Shown here: piece by piece, positions 9,701 to 16,087 of the stretch
How the letters are laid out: every line of letters begins with the position of its first letter
Position numbering within the stretch: position 1 is the stretch's first letter
IMG/VR virus record: IMGVR_UViG_3300030101_001144
Span: 1 to 26,130 of that record
DNA length: 26,130 nt
Source: a virus
Reading direction: 5' to 3' (one strand)
The notes under the pieces: model-generated
What the model saw: the letters and a program-made list of their open reading frames with translations, nothing else
Database searches by the model: none
What the model was told of the DNA's origin: nothing
Program-made: the position numbers and the translations under genes

Positions 9701-11022
9701 AACTAACTTATCTTAATAAGTTTGATACGATTACTGATGCTTTTGATGATTCTATTGGTCAAAGTATTTTGGTTAAGGCTGGAAACAAAACAATGAATAG
9801 GGATGTTCTAGTTCCAACAGCAGGAAATAGAATGTTATTTAACCAAAGTAAAAATCCTTATGTTAAATCTATGGGATTATTTTTATCTTGGGCACAAGCA
9901 AAATCAGTTCAGATGAACACGTTAATTAGAAGAGTTGAAGACGGAGACATGAAACTTGCTATTAAACTTTTAGGTAGTACAGCTATTTATGGTGGTATAA
10001 GAGAGTTACAAATTATGGCAAGTCCAGCTCAAGAGTATTATGAAAAAAACGCACCAGATAGATTTAGTGAAAAATGGTGGGCTGAAGCTGTAAACTTATC
10101 TGGAGCTGCGGATTGGAGAGCTGAGAAATTTTTAAGAACTTTTCAATACTGGACTGGTTCTGGTAGTAAAAGTCCAATTGTAAATCTATCTCCTATTTTA
10201 TCACAGGTAGACTCTTTAACAAAAGTTCCTATGAAAGTTAGTAAAAATTTAGAAGCTAGTGATTATGAGGGTGCTGTAGTGTCTGTATTAAAACCTACTC
10301 CTGCTAGAGAATTTATTAATGTTTATAATAGATTGATTATTCCAGTAGTTAATGATACGGAATATGGTATTCATTTAGAAGAATTAAGTGATGAACCTAA
10401 CATTGTAAGACGAACAGAATTTGAAAAATTACGCAGACCTTTTGATGAAGGTGGAGAAGTTCAAGACGAATACCCTGTATCGTTTGTAAAGAAAGACCCA
10501 AAAGACAGAGAAAGCGATGATTTGGGTGGTATGAGTTATGCAGAACAAATGAATAGGTTAGGATTTAATAATGGTGGTAATGAATCTCAAGCACGAATAC
10601 AAAAAATAAATAATTATCTAAAAAAATTAGGCTATTCTAAAAATGCTAGGGCTGGAATCTTAGGCAACATAGGTGTTGAAACAGCGTATACTTACGATCA
10701 TACAACTAAACAACGTAATGGTAATGGATATGGTTTATTCCAATTTGATTTTCAAAAAAAATATTATGATGATTGGCGAGATAAAAATAAATTAAATGAT
10801 ACACCGGAATCTCAAATTCAATTTATGCACGAAGTTTTAAAAGGCAATGAGGAAGCAATGGGATTTAATACAGATGATAGACAAGAACTTCAAAGGATTT
10901 TTAAAGAAGGCACACCAGATGAAGTAGCAATTCAATTTTCAGAAAAATATGAAAAACCAAGTGAGCCACATTTAGACAGAAGAATTGAAACAACAAATAA
11001 ATTATTAAATATAATTGACTAA
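6757..11022 (+). CDS. Giant internal virion protein with C-terminal phage-tail-lysozyme domain
   Basis: A 1421-aa protein, the largest in the window. Residues 1-110 are charged and helical. Residues about 189-270 and 455-500 are Gly/Ala-rich hydrophobic stretches typical of proteins that insert in membranes during DNA ejection. The centre (about 830-1160) is helical, with MALLTFLANTTFLPRAVISQ. Two GG motifs follow: FDEGGEV at 1229 and FNNGGNE at 1270. The last about 140 residues resemble the phage tail lysozyme family (PF18013 type): INNYLKKLGYSKNARAGILG, then NIGVE with the likely catalytic Glu1308, then NGYGLFQFD ending about 1331. The protein would locally cut peptidoglycan during genome entry. 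T7 gp16 (about 1318 aa) combines the same functions but has its transglycosylase at the N-terminus; here the muralytic domain is C-terminal. The lysozyme call is good; the ejection role is inferred. Confidence 0.75.
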   Translation: MESNRIYDIFKQTVTSKDPDVFETEEERRRRLEKEKLEQMQQDVQETPIESIEEEATIPTVSVKEEPLSPEIIPQTKEQQIQDVNRIYAAFKKSIAINTYDDDRIVIDNTTPTSIEPTSAEKFELGTRLETWTAGNIFRLIKAGGLTLSNNKSYQQNVEDLAKERVDKVYNLMKTKYGKDFTKFSRDAEVIAGSVSTALVDPLTFLIPWAKIAKVGKAGATGIGAGIGAVDISIYEYANHGEVSPSNVFFAAGLGGLSTLGGTVLANKMYGPKDKNINLGKVDDSGEDVIVQSSAKDTQAPKLTNEEVEQLASVVPEISADVAPLLKQLESSTYLNQIVKKYQIDVDNFNNAKKLLADVVDEDGYRVMSQLDVVVKGTKVSKAEQYRLAGISAQKFSNLKKKDKEATDFLKNKLPNLMRQMADGQVELVESTLKGLRQNNIPISESMLLNIMDGFVRPLFGGGLGYSIGTFVGDEDDNTSQYSFMAAGLALGGMSRMIEKTPYLTKDSKEKAFGFLNNSAAVGLHNFLKVWTSGNITTRNIAHGGPNETFARTLFTVLDGRKKSIISAEQATDSFNVWFSGRIAKVLKNANENEMNAAFKIVRQLDTEKNLIKEFNLTPENIKNVRQLVANVEVFKADVVKYAKQAGIDFEQIANYGLPQIYSREIMSNPTGFKKAIRQALKVEKPKLKGNKLNAQVEEIYENMTGQSQKTLFDIEGAQPIFKGVPYLKNFERERFFKDPKAIKILEPYLETNLVQVLDKWVSNTTRGVEFARKFGQRGDRMKVFFQDLYKQKELGKISEKAYKEKRKLIIDSTNAYFGVHGATSPVSDMSKNSMALLTFLANTTFLPRAVISQLGDLVQPFTNSSIGSASTALLARWRGDRDFARKLGIATDRTSMKSKEIDALLASGNHPTTNFEQGVVDATQKFFRYNGMIPLTDAAARWAFNTGIEDGFKLAKRYATSKKVSKAVANQLNSKGLTKKELTYLNKFDTITDAFDDSIGQSILVKAGNKTMNRDVLVPTAGNRMLFNQSKNPYVKSMGLFLSWAQAKSVQMNTLIRRVEDGDMKLAIKLLGSTAIYGGIRELQIMASPAQEYYEKNAPDRFSEKWWAEAVNLSGAADWRAEKFLRTFQYWTGSGSKSPIVNLSPILSQVDSLTKVPMKVSKNLEASDYEGAVVSVLKPTPAREFINVYNRLIIPVVNDTEYGIHLEELSDEPNIVRRTEFEKLRRPFDEGGEVQDEYPVSFVKKDPKDRESDDLGGMSYAEQMNRLGFNNGGNESQARIQKINNYLKKLGYSKNARAGILGNIGVETAYTYDHTTKQRNGNGYGLFQFDFQKKYYDDWRDKNKLNDTPESQIQFMHEVLKGNEEAMGFNTDDRQELQRIFKEGTPDEVAIQFSEKYEKPSEPHLDRRIETTNKLLNIID

Positions 11023-11258
11023 TGCTACTTTACACAGAGAAACAATTAGACAAAGCTTATCGTATAGATTGTAAAGCTCGTACAATTTGTAACGAGCCTT
11101 GGATAAAGCGAGAAGATTTTAGACCATTGTATGAAGACCTTATAGAGTCTTACATGGTTGCATACAACGAAGATGATATACTTGGTAAAGATGTACCAGA
11201 GTATTTATTAGATTCTATAAACGATTTACTTGAAACAACTTTAACACTGGATAAATAA
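11022..11258 (+). CDS. Small acidic hypothetical protein, 78 aa
   Basis: A 78-aa acidic soluble protein (YEDLIESYMVAYNEDDILGK in the middle) with no membrane segment or recognised motif. Its ATG overlaps the stop of the 1421-aa virion protein by one base (TAATG), so translation is probably coupled to it. Its stop is followed immediately by the ATG of the holin-like gene. It contains two Cys in the N-terminal third (CKARTICNEPW), too few for a zinc site. The protein lies between the virion block and the membrane or lysis block. I do not recognise a family and assign no function. Confidence 0.6.
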   Translation: MLLYTEKQLDKAYRIDCKARTICNEPWIKREDFRPLYEDLIESYMVAYNEDDILGKDVPEYLLDSINDLLETTLTLDK

Positions 11259-11259
11259 T

Positions 11260-11691
11260 ATGTTCCCTTTTGAAATTATAACAATGCTTGGCTCAACACT
11301 TCTTAGTAGTGTGTTAAGTCTATGGTCTCAACGTATGAAGGCTAAACAAGATGAGCAAAAGATGTTGATTACAAGAGGTGAGTTTCAACTTAAAGCTGTA
11401 GAGTCTGCACGTAACGTACAAGACAAAGGATTCCAGTGGACCAGACGTATAATTGCACTATCATCTGTTTTTGCAATTGTTATACTACCTAAACTGGTAG
11501 CTGTTTACTATCCAGATGTAGATGTAACAGTAGGATACACACTATTTCAACCGGGCTTTTTATTCTTCTCAGATGATAGAGAGATATTTGAATGGATAAC
11601 TTTTCAAGGCTTGGTAATAACACAATTAGATACAAACCTTGTATCAGCTATTATCGGTATGTATTTTGGTGGTAGCTTAGTTAAAAAGTAA
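11260..11691 (+). CDS. Holin-like membrane protein, 143 aa
   Basis: A 143-aa protein with three hydrophobic segments: residues about 5-22 (EIITMLGSTLLSSVLSLW), about 64-84 (IIALSSVFAIVILPKLVAVYY) and a C-terminal Gly-containing segment about 115-140 (LVSAIIGMYFGGSLV) that ends in two lysines. A charged amphipathic helix (25-62) separates the first two. Length, three-segment topology and the short Lys-terminated tail fit a class I-type holin, and the next gene is another small membrane protein, as in holin plus accessory-holin pairs. Many marine phages carry look-alikes with no proven role. No separate endolysin is visible in the window, so the lysis partner would lie elsewhere. It could also be an unrelated membrane protein involved in exclusion or assembly. 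Confidence 0.55.
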   Translation: MFPFEIITMLGSTLLSSVLSLWSQRMKAKQDEQKMLITRGEFQLKAVESARNVQDKGFQWTRRIIALSSVFAIVILPKLVAVYYPDVDVTVGYTLFQPGFLFFSDDREIFEWITFQGLVITQLDTNLVSAIIGMYFGGSLVKK

Positions 11692-11700
11692 GAGGATATT

Positions 11701-12075
11701 ATGCAAAACAATATGGGTGGCTTTAGTGGCGACATGGACAGGAACGAGGTTGAGATAGACCTTAATAAATTCATGGCTTTGTTACAAGAAAAGTCAGAAT
11801 TAAAAGATAGGATAAGAGAGTTAGAAGATACTAAAAATGATAACCCTTATCAAAAATTAATATTTGTAGCACAAGCTGTAGACAGTTGGAGAATAATACC
11901 TAGAGCATTTTTAGGTGTCTACATGTATTTATTATATTATACAACATTTTGGTTTATGGGACTAGACAATCCTACAATGGAACAATCAGGTTTAATATCT
12001 GTTGTTGTAGGTGCAGGAGCTGCATGGTTTGGTCTTTATACTAGCACATCTAAAAAACCGGGAGGAGATAAATAA
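11701..12075 (+). CDS. Two-pass membrane protein, holin-like, 124 aa
   Basis: A 124-aa protein with an acidic helical N-terminus (residues 12-48, Leu/Glu/Lys-rich, coiled-coil-like) and two membrane segments: about 66-88 (IIPRAFLGVYMYLLYYTTFW) and about 97-115 (GLISVVVGAGAAWFGLYTS). It finishes with a Lys/Gly-rich tail. The hairpin of two membrane segments joined by a short polar loop resembles class II holins, and similar sequences ending in GAGAAWFGLY are familiar to me from marine phage genomes. An AGAGGAT ribosome site precedes the ATG. Together with the upstream three-segment protein it may form a holin pair or holin-antiholin set; which one makes the pore cannot be told from sequence. 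The GGAGG used by the next gene lies in its last codons. Confidence 0.6.
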   Translation: MQNNMGGFSGDMDRNEVEIDLNKFMALLQEKSELKDRIRELEDTKNDNPYQKLIFVAQAVDSWRIIPRAFLGVYMYLLYYTTFWFMGLDNPTMEQSGLISVVVGAGAAWFGLYTSTSKKPGGDK

Positions 12076-12076
12076 A

Positions 12077-13168
12077 GTGTCAAGAGGGGATATAAATAGA
12101 GGATTTTTTGGACCGTTAATTTTAATAGGTTTGTTTTTACTTTCATTTAGTGTAAGTGCCGACCAAACAGGAGACTGTACTTCAGGTACACAGTATTGTG
12201 AAGACAATGGTTTGACTACTATTAATACTACAGTAACTACGAATACTAATACTAATAATAATACTAATAATAATACTAACACTAATACTAATACTAATAG
12301 TAATACTAATGTAAATACAAACACTAATACTTCTACCAATAATAATACTAATGTTAATACATCAACCAATAATAACATTAATACCTCTACCTCTACGAAT
12401 ACTAATAACAATAATAATACTAATACAAATATAAATACTTCTACGTCTACATCAAACTCTACTGTAAATTCTACAGTAAATCAAAATGTAAACAATACAA
12501 GTAATTCTACAAGTAATAATACTAATACAAATACTAACACAAACATTAATCAATCTACATCAGACTCTAATGTTACTACTGAAAATACTAACAACAATAA
12601 TAATAACACTACATCTGATAATACGAACAGAAATATTAATGAGTCTAACTCTACCCAAACAATTAATCAGAATGTCAAAAGCAAGGCACCTCCTGCTTCT
12701 GCTATTGCCCCATCTATAATGTCTTATTCACAAGACTTATGTACGGTAGGTCGTTCTGGTGCGTTTCAAGGGCAAGTATTTGGGTTCTCTACAGGAGCAA
12801 CTGTGACTGACGAGAACTGTGAACGCTTAAAACTTTCCAAGTATCTCTATGATACCGGTATGAAAGTCGCTTCAGTATCTATACTTTGTCAAGACCCAAG
12901 AGTATTTAAAGCTATGGAAATGGCTGGTACTCCTTGCCCTTACCAAGGTAAGATAGGTAAAGAAGCTACAGTTGCTTGGGCAGAAAACAAATCTAAAAGA
13001 CCCGATGCTAAAGAGCAAGAGAAACTTTTTATACAGCAATGCACACACGATAGAAACCCTAACAGAGATAAGATTAACAAAGATGTTGTTGGGGCGGTTA
13101 AAGTTATATATACAAGAAAAACTAAAACTAAAAGGCAATGCAAAAAAGAATTTTATGCTACGCAGTAG
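12077..13168 (+). CDS. Secreted Asn/Thr-repeat protein with conserved Cys-containing C-terminal domain
   Basis: I choose the GTG start at 12077 because GGAGGA lies ten bases upstream and it places a classic signal peptide at the N-terminus: basic start, hydrophobic core GPLILIGLFLLSFSVSA, likely cleavage after Ala28. An in-frame ATG at 12011 would overlap the upstream gene and bury the signal. The 363-aa product has three parts: signal (1-28), a tract about 150 residues long made almost only of Asn, Thr and Ser with Thr-Asn alternation (about 50-200), and a C-terminal region (about 205-363) with CTVGRSGAFQGQVFG, VTDENCERLKLSKYLYDTGM and SILCQDPRVFKAMEMAGTPC. The C-terminal part looks like a real conserved domain shared by marine phages, but I know no function for it. 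It overlaps the next secreted protein's gene by 31 bases. Export to the periplasm or surface is a strong inference. Confidence 0.75.
   Translation: MSRGDINRGFFGPLILIGLFLLSFSVSADQTGDCTSGTQYCEDNGLTTINTTVTTNTNTNNNTNNNTNTNTNTNSNTNVNTNTNTSTNNNTNVNTSTNNNINTSTSTNTNNNNNTNTNINTSTSTSNSTVNSTVNQNVNNTSNSTSNNTNTNTNTNINQSTSDSNVTTENTNNNNNNTTSDNTNRNINESNSTQTINQNVKSKAPPASAIAPSIMSYSQDLCTVGRSGAFQGQVFGFSTGATVTDENCERLKLSKYLYDTGMKVASVSILCQDPRVFKAMEMAGTPCPYQGKIGKEATVAWAENKSKRPDAKEQEKLFIQQCTHDRNPNRDKINKDVVGAVKVIYTRKTKTKRQCKKEFYATQ
12221..12676 (+). repeat. AAT/ACT trinucleotide-repeat tract encoding poly(Asn/Thr)
   Basis: Inside the secreted protein gene the DNA is built almost wholly of AAT, ACT, ACA and AAC codons, with long near-perfect runs of the six-base unit AATACT between about 12240 and 12310. 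Because the units are multiples of three, strand slippage would lengthen or shorten the tract without shifting frame. The opposite strand reads as an open Leu/Val-rich frame, which is a mirror effect of the repeat and not a gene. Confidence 0.9.
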
Positions 13169-15114
13169 CGTGTCTATTAAGTCTTAATGTATTTAGTGAA
13201 TACATACCTGAAGGTAATCAACCTTTAATAGACCTTACAAACGAATCAAACACCACCAGTCTAAACTCAGGAGACGATCAGCTTTCGTCTGCTTTTAATT
13301 TAGATTTTACGTTTAACTTTTACGACCAACAATTTACATCTGCTCGTATGGCTACGAATGGCTGTCTGCATTTTGGGTTAGGTACAGGTAACGTAAACTA
13401 TAATAATTACTGTGGTGATTATACACCTGACCCACTTCCACAATACAACTATACACTGTTTCCATTTTGGACTGACCTAATTAGAGATAATCAGTCTAAG
13501 ATGTTAGCTAAAAACTTTAGTGATAAAACAGTTTTTGGTTGGTATAATATGCGAGAGTACAATCGTAGTAATACTGATAACAGTTTTGAAGTTATACTTT
13601 GGACAAACTCTACATTTGATTTTAGATATGGTGCATTAGATATTATACAACACGATGTATTAATAGGTCAACAAAAAGATTCAGATACTTACTATCAATA
13701 CTTGTTTCACGATGAATGTAATACAGGTACAACTAATACTAGCTCGTGTGTGAGTACTGATTGGAATAATACTGCAGCAAATACTTTACTAGAAAATGGT
13801 GGTTCATTATATGGTACAAGTGAAACTATTGACTGTAGTAATCCTTTGAATGATGTAAGCTGTGCAGGATATTGGGATGCGTATGATGATTTACAGTGTG
13901 ATCTAGACCCCCAGTATGGACCTTTCTGTCAAGGCTACAGACAAGAAGAAGATATAGGTTACTATCAAGAAGAAGAATATTTTGACTACGGATATGAAGA
14001 AGAAATGTTTGACTTTGGTTATGAAGAGTATGACACTTTGTATGACACTTTTGAAGAGCCAGAAATATTTGAAGAATATATCTTTGAACCTGAGTACGAG
14101 CTGTTTGAAGAACCAGAGTTTGTGTTTGAAGAAATGATAATATTTGAACAGCTACAACCACTAGAAGAATTTATAGAACCTCTACCATTTATAAGAGATG
14201 AAGAAGTCTTTGTACCCATTGAAGATTTAATGATTGAAGAATTTGTATTTCAAGAAACATTTATTGAAGAAGTGGAGGAATGGTTTGAGGAAGAGACAAT
14301 TGTGGAAGAAGAACTTGCGTATGCAGAGGAGCCGGAGGAAGAACTCATTGAAGAACTTGTTGAAGAAGAAGATGAGGTTATAGAGGAAGAGATAGAAGAA
14401 GAACTAGTTGCTGAAGTTTCAGAAAGTGAAAGCTCGATTAGCAAAGAAACAGCGTTACGTGTCGTCTCGTCCACTCTAAGCACAGCTAAGGCTAGTGTTA
14501 GTGGAACTACATCAGGAAACTCTATACATGCTACAGGTGGCACGACAGGAGCTTCTAGCGTATCATCATCTAATTCTGGTGGCGGTGTAAGTATTAGTAA
14601 CTCTCCTAGTATATCTGAACAATTTGCATCTTCTACTGCACAAAACAATCAAGTATTAAGCATGAGTACAAATGTCACAGACTCTACAAACTCAACAAGT
14701 GTTGAAGTTGAATCAGTTGAGACAACAAGTGTTGCTGTGGGTACAACACCTACTCAAACTTTACAAAGTCAAATAGATGTTTCAGTATCTAATGATGCAT
14801 CAGCTACCGAAGCTGAACAAACTGTGGCTAATGTTATAGCTCAAAACTTACAAGATGCACAAGAAGATGTACAGGCTAAACAAGAAGAGACAGGAGAGTA
14901 TGGGTCAGAGAATACTATCATAGCTTACATGGGGTTTGTTCCTAACTTTAATAATTATAGATTAGTTACATTACCCGATCAAGATATGTGGTATGAGTCT
15001 ACAGATATATATGCTAACAATATGTTGTCAGATAACATCGAAGGTTTTTATCAAATGGCAGGACAAAGTTTAGATACCTTAGTTGAAATGAGAGAAATGC
15101 AACCACCATTATAA
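13138..15114 (+). CDS. Secreted NIDO-domain protein with Glu/aromatic-rich and Ser/Thr-rich regions
   Basis: A 658-aa protein starting inside the previous gene (31-base overlap). Residues 1-20 form a signal peptide (MQKRILCYAVACLLSLNVFS, cleavage likely before Glu21). Residues about 40-190 match the nidogen-like extracellular domain pattern: FTFNFYDQQF, MATNGCLHFG, YTLFPFWTDL, TVFGWYNMREY, SFEVILWTN. Residues 190-265 hold several Cys, probably disulfide-paired. Residues about 269-425 are extremely acidic, with Phe/Tyr/Ile spaced between Glu pairs. Residues 430-540 are Ser/Thr/Gly-rich, and the end (595-658, IAYMGFVPNFNNYRL to the terminus) is again globular. In cellular proteins NIDO domains are extracellular and associated with adhesion. 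An exported protein in a phage late operon could alter the infected cell's surface, act in exclusion or decorate particles; none of these can be proved here. The NIDO call rests on motif order only. Confidence 0.7.
   Translation: MQKRILCYAVACLLSLNVFSEYIPEGNQPLIDLTNESNTTSLNSGDDQLSSAFNLDFTFNFYDQQFTSARMATNGCLHFGLGTGNVNYNNYCGDYTPDPLPQYNYTLFPFWTDLIRDNQSKMLAKNFSDKTVFGWYNMREYNRSNTDNSFEVILWTNSTFDFRYGALDIIQHDVLIGQQKDSDTYYQYLFHDECNTGTTNTSSCVSTDWNNTAANTLLENGGSLYGTSETIDCSNPLNDVSCAGYWDAYDDLQCDLDPQYGPFCQGYRQEEDIGYYQEEEYFDYGYEEEMFDFGYEEYDTLYDTFEEPEIFEEYIFEPEYELFEEPEFVFEEMIIFEQLQPLEEFIEPLPFIRDEEVFVPIEDLMIEEFVFQETFIEEVEEWFEEETIVEEELAYAEEPEEELIEELVEEEDEVIEEEIEEELVAEVSESESSISKETALRVVSSTLSTAKASVSGTTSGNSIHATGGTTGASSVSSSNSGGGVSISNSPSISEQFASSTAQNNQVLSMSTNVTDSTNSTSVEVESVETTSVAVGTTPTQTLQSQIDVSVSNDASATEAEQTVANVIAQNLQDAQEDVQAKQEETGEYGSENTIIAYMGFVPNFNNYRLVTLPDQDMWYESTDIYANNMLSDNIEGFYQMAGQSLDTLVEMREMQPPL
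13942..14412 (+). repeat. Low-complexity Glu/Phe/Tyr-rich coding tract
   Basis: About 155 codons of the NIDO protein gene are dominated by GAA and GAG, interspersed with single aromatic or aliphatic codons (phrases such as FEEPEIFEEYIFEPEYELFE). The first half alternates Glu with Phe/Tyr; the second half is mostly Glu/Val/Ile. The opposite strand gives open Ser- and Leu-rich frames that are artefacts of this composition. Confidence 0.85.
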
Positions 15115-15115
15115 A

Positions 15116-15316
15116 ATGAAAATACCACAACAACAAAGTTTATTATTAAACAAACCAAATGAAGCATCGCCTGAAGAGTTTTTAAAGTGGCAAGAAACTG
15201 AACTAAACTGGTGGGCAGATAGACAAATGAATATTGTAGCTATTATGTCTGTAGTACAAGTTGTAGTCTTTGGTTTAATGTTATTAGTTTTTTATGTAAA
15301 TTCAAAGGCATTCTAA
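15116..15316 (+). CDS. Small single-pass membrane protein, 66 aa
   Basis: A 66-aa protein with a polar, Trp-rich N-terminal half (FLKWQETELNWWADRQ, residues 23-37) and one strong membrane segment at residues about 39-60 (NIVAIMSVVQVVVFGLMLLV), ending with a short tail. Starting one base after the NIDO protein's stop and overlapping the IscU start by one base (TAATG), it is embedded in the same translational chain. The layout (cytoplasmic amphipathic helix, C-terminal anchor) could suit an antiholin, a small spanin component or a partner of the exported proteins. No lipobox or second segment is seen, and I do not recognise the family. Confidence 0.6.
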   Translation: MKIPQQQSLLLNKPNEASPEEFLKWQETELNWWADRQMNIVAIMSVVQVVVFGLMLLVFYVNSKAF

Positions 15317-15729
15317 TGGCATACTCAAATAAAGTTGTAGATAGATTTGAAGGAGTTTTAAATAACCCAGAAAAATATTCAGTGGGTAGATTTGATCCTA
15401 AAGATTTAGATGTAGGTACTGGTATGGTTGGTGCACCTGCATGTGGTGATGTAATGAAGTTACAAATTAAATGTAAGTTGCAAGGCAACAGACATATTAT
15501 TGATGATGTTAAGTTTAAAACTTATGGCTGTGGGTCAGCAATAGCATCAAGCACAATGTTTGTTGATATGTTAAAGGGCAAAACAATTGAAGAAGCTTGT
15601 GAAATAAAAGATAAAGACATAGCTGAAGCTTTGGAGTTACCACCTATAAAATTACATTGTAGTGTGTTAGCAGAAGATAGTATAAAAAAAGCCATAAGTG
15701 ATTGGCAGGATAAACAGAACGGAGAATAA
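15316..15729 (+). CDS. iscU: IscU-type iron-sulfur cluster assembly scaffold
   Basis: A 137-aa protein very close in layout to bacterial IscU (about 128 aa). All functional positions are present: Cys43 and Asp45 in GMVGAPACGDVMKLQIK, Cys72 in YGCGSAIASS, and His114-Cys115 in KLHCSVLAED. The loop ELPPIK (107-112) corresponds to the LPPVK site that the HscA chaperone binds in E. coli IscU. IscU builds [2Fe-2S] and [4Fe-4S] clusters on these cysteines with sulfur from IscS, then passes them to client proteins. No IscS, HscA, HscB or ferredoxin is encoded in the window, so host partners would be needed. It lies late in the structural/membrane operon, not beside the nuclease that might use a cluster. 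The identification is secure; its purpose in infection is unknown. Confidence 0.95.
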   Translation: MAYSNKVVDRFEGVLNNPEKYSVGRFDPKDLDVGTGMVGAPACGDVMKLQIKCKLQGNRHIIDDVKFKTYGCGSAIASSTMFVDMLKGKTIEEACEIKDKDIAEALELPPIKLHCSVLAEDSIKKAISDWQDKQNGE

Positions 15730-15730
15730 T

Positions 15731-16087
15731 ATGGATTGGTTACAAAATAAAACAACACAGTTTATTGCATTGATGGGTATCATTGGAACTCTTGCAGGGT
15801 TTGGATACACAGGTGCAACCTACGTGAATAGAATAGAGAACTTAGAATCAAAAGCTCAACAAGCTAAAGAAACTGAGCAAGGAGTTGATGAGGTTATCAA
15901 CAGGATTGAAGCATTAGAAACATCAGTAGAATATATTAATAAAACTATTGATGAGACTATCTTGCTTAAGATTAATAATCTTGAGTCTATCAAGTCCGAT
16001 ATATCAGGTATGAAAGCTGATATCGAAAGTGTTAAGACTGATATAAAAATATTTAAAGAAGAGAATAAGAATCCTTTAGCAGGATAA
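15731..16087 (+). CDS. Membrane-anchored coiled-coil protein, 118 aa
   Basis: I start this gene at the ATG at 15731, which has GGAG about six bases upstream; an earlier in-frame ATG (15698) would lie inside iscU. The 118-aa product has a hydrophobic segment at residues about 10-32 (QFIALMGIIGTLAGFGYTGA) followed by an 80-residue coiled coil with repeated Ile/Leu at heptad spacing (VINRIEALETSVEYINKTI, then INNLESIKSDISGMKADI). The same anchor-plus-coil plan is seen in the 81-aa protein at 1124-1369. Such proteins are frequent near phage lysis genes and may be inner-membrane spanin-like or tail-assembly factors, but no family is recognised. It is the last gene of the rightward arm, and its stop directly abuts the stop of the oppositely oriented gene. 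Confidence 0.65.
   Translation: MDWLQNKTTQFIALMGIIGTLAGFGYTGATYVNRIENLESKAQQAKETEQGVDEVINRIEALETSVEYINKTIDETILLKINNLESIKSDISGMKADIESVKTDIKIFKEENKNPLAG

Noticed and set aside
12011-12076. Upstream in-frame ATG for the Asn/Thr secreted protein
   Set aside because: It overlaps the preceding gene, has no ribosome site and would hide the signal peptide; the GTG at 12077 with GGAGGA fits better.
11992-12411. Leftward open frame giving a Leu/Val-rich membrane-like protein
   Set aside because: It is the exact mirror of the AAT/ACT repeat on the coding strand; its composition follows from the repeat and there is no ribosome site.
13138-13168. Possible -1 frameshift fusing the Asn/Thr protein to the NIDO protein at C AAA AAA G
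   Set aside because: The heptamer is imperfect, and the NIDO gene has its own ATG plus a signal peptide that would become internal in a fusion; overlapping independent genes are simpler.
14019-14648. Leftward Ser-rich open frames opposite the NIDO protein
   Set aside because: They arise because GAA/GAG repeats read as TTC/CTC on the other strand; no start signal and no plausible operon position.
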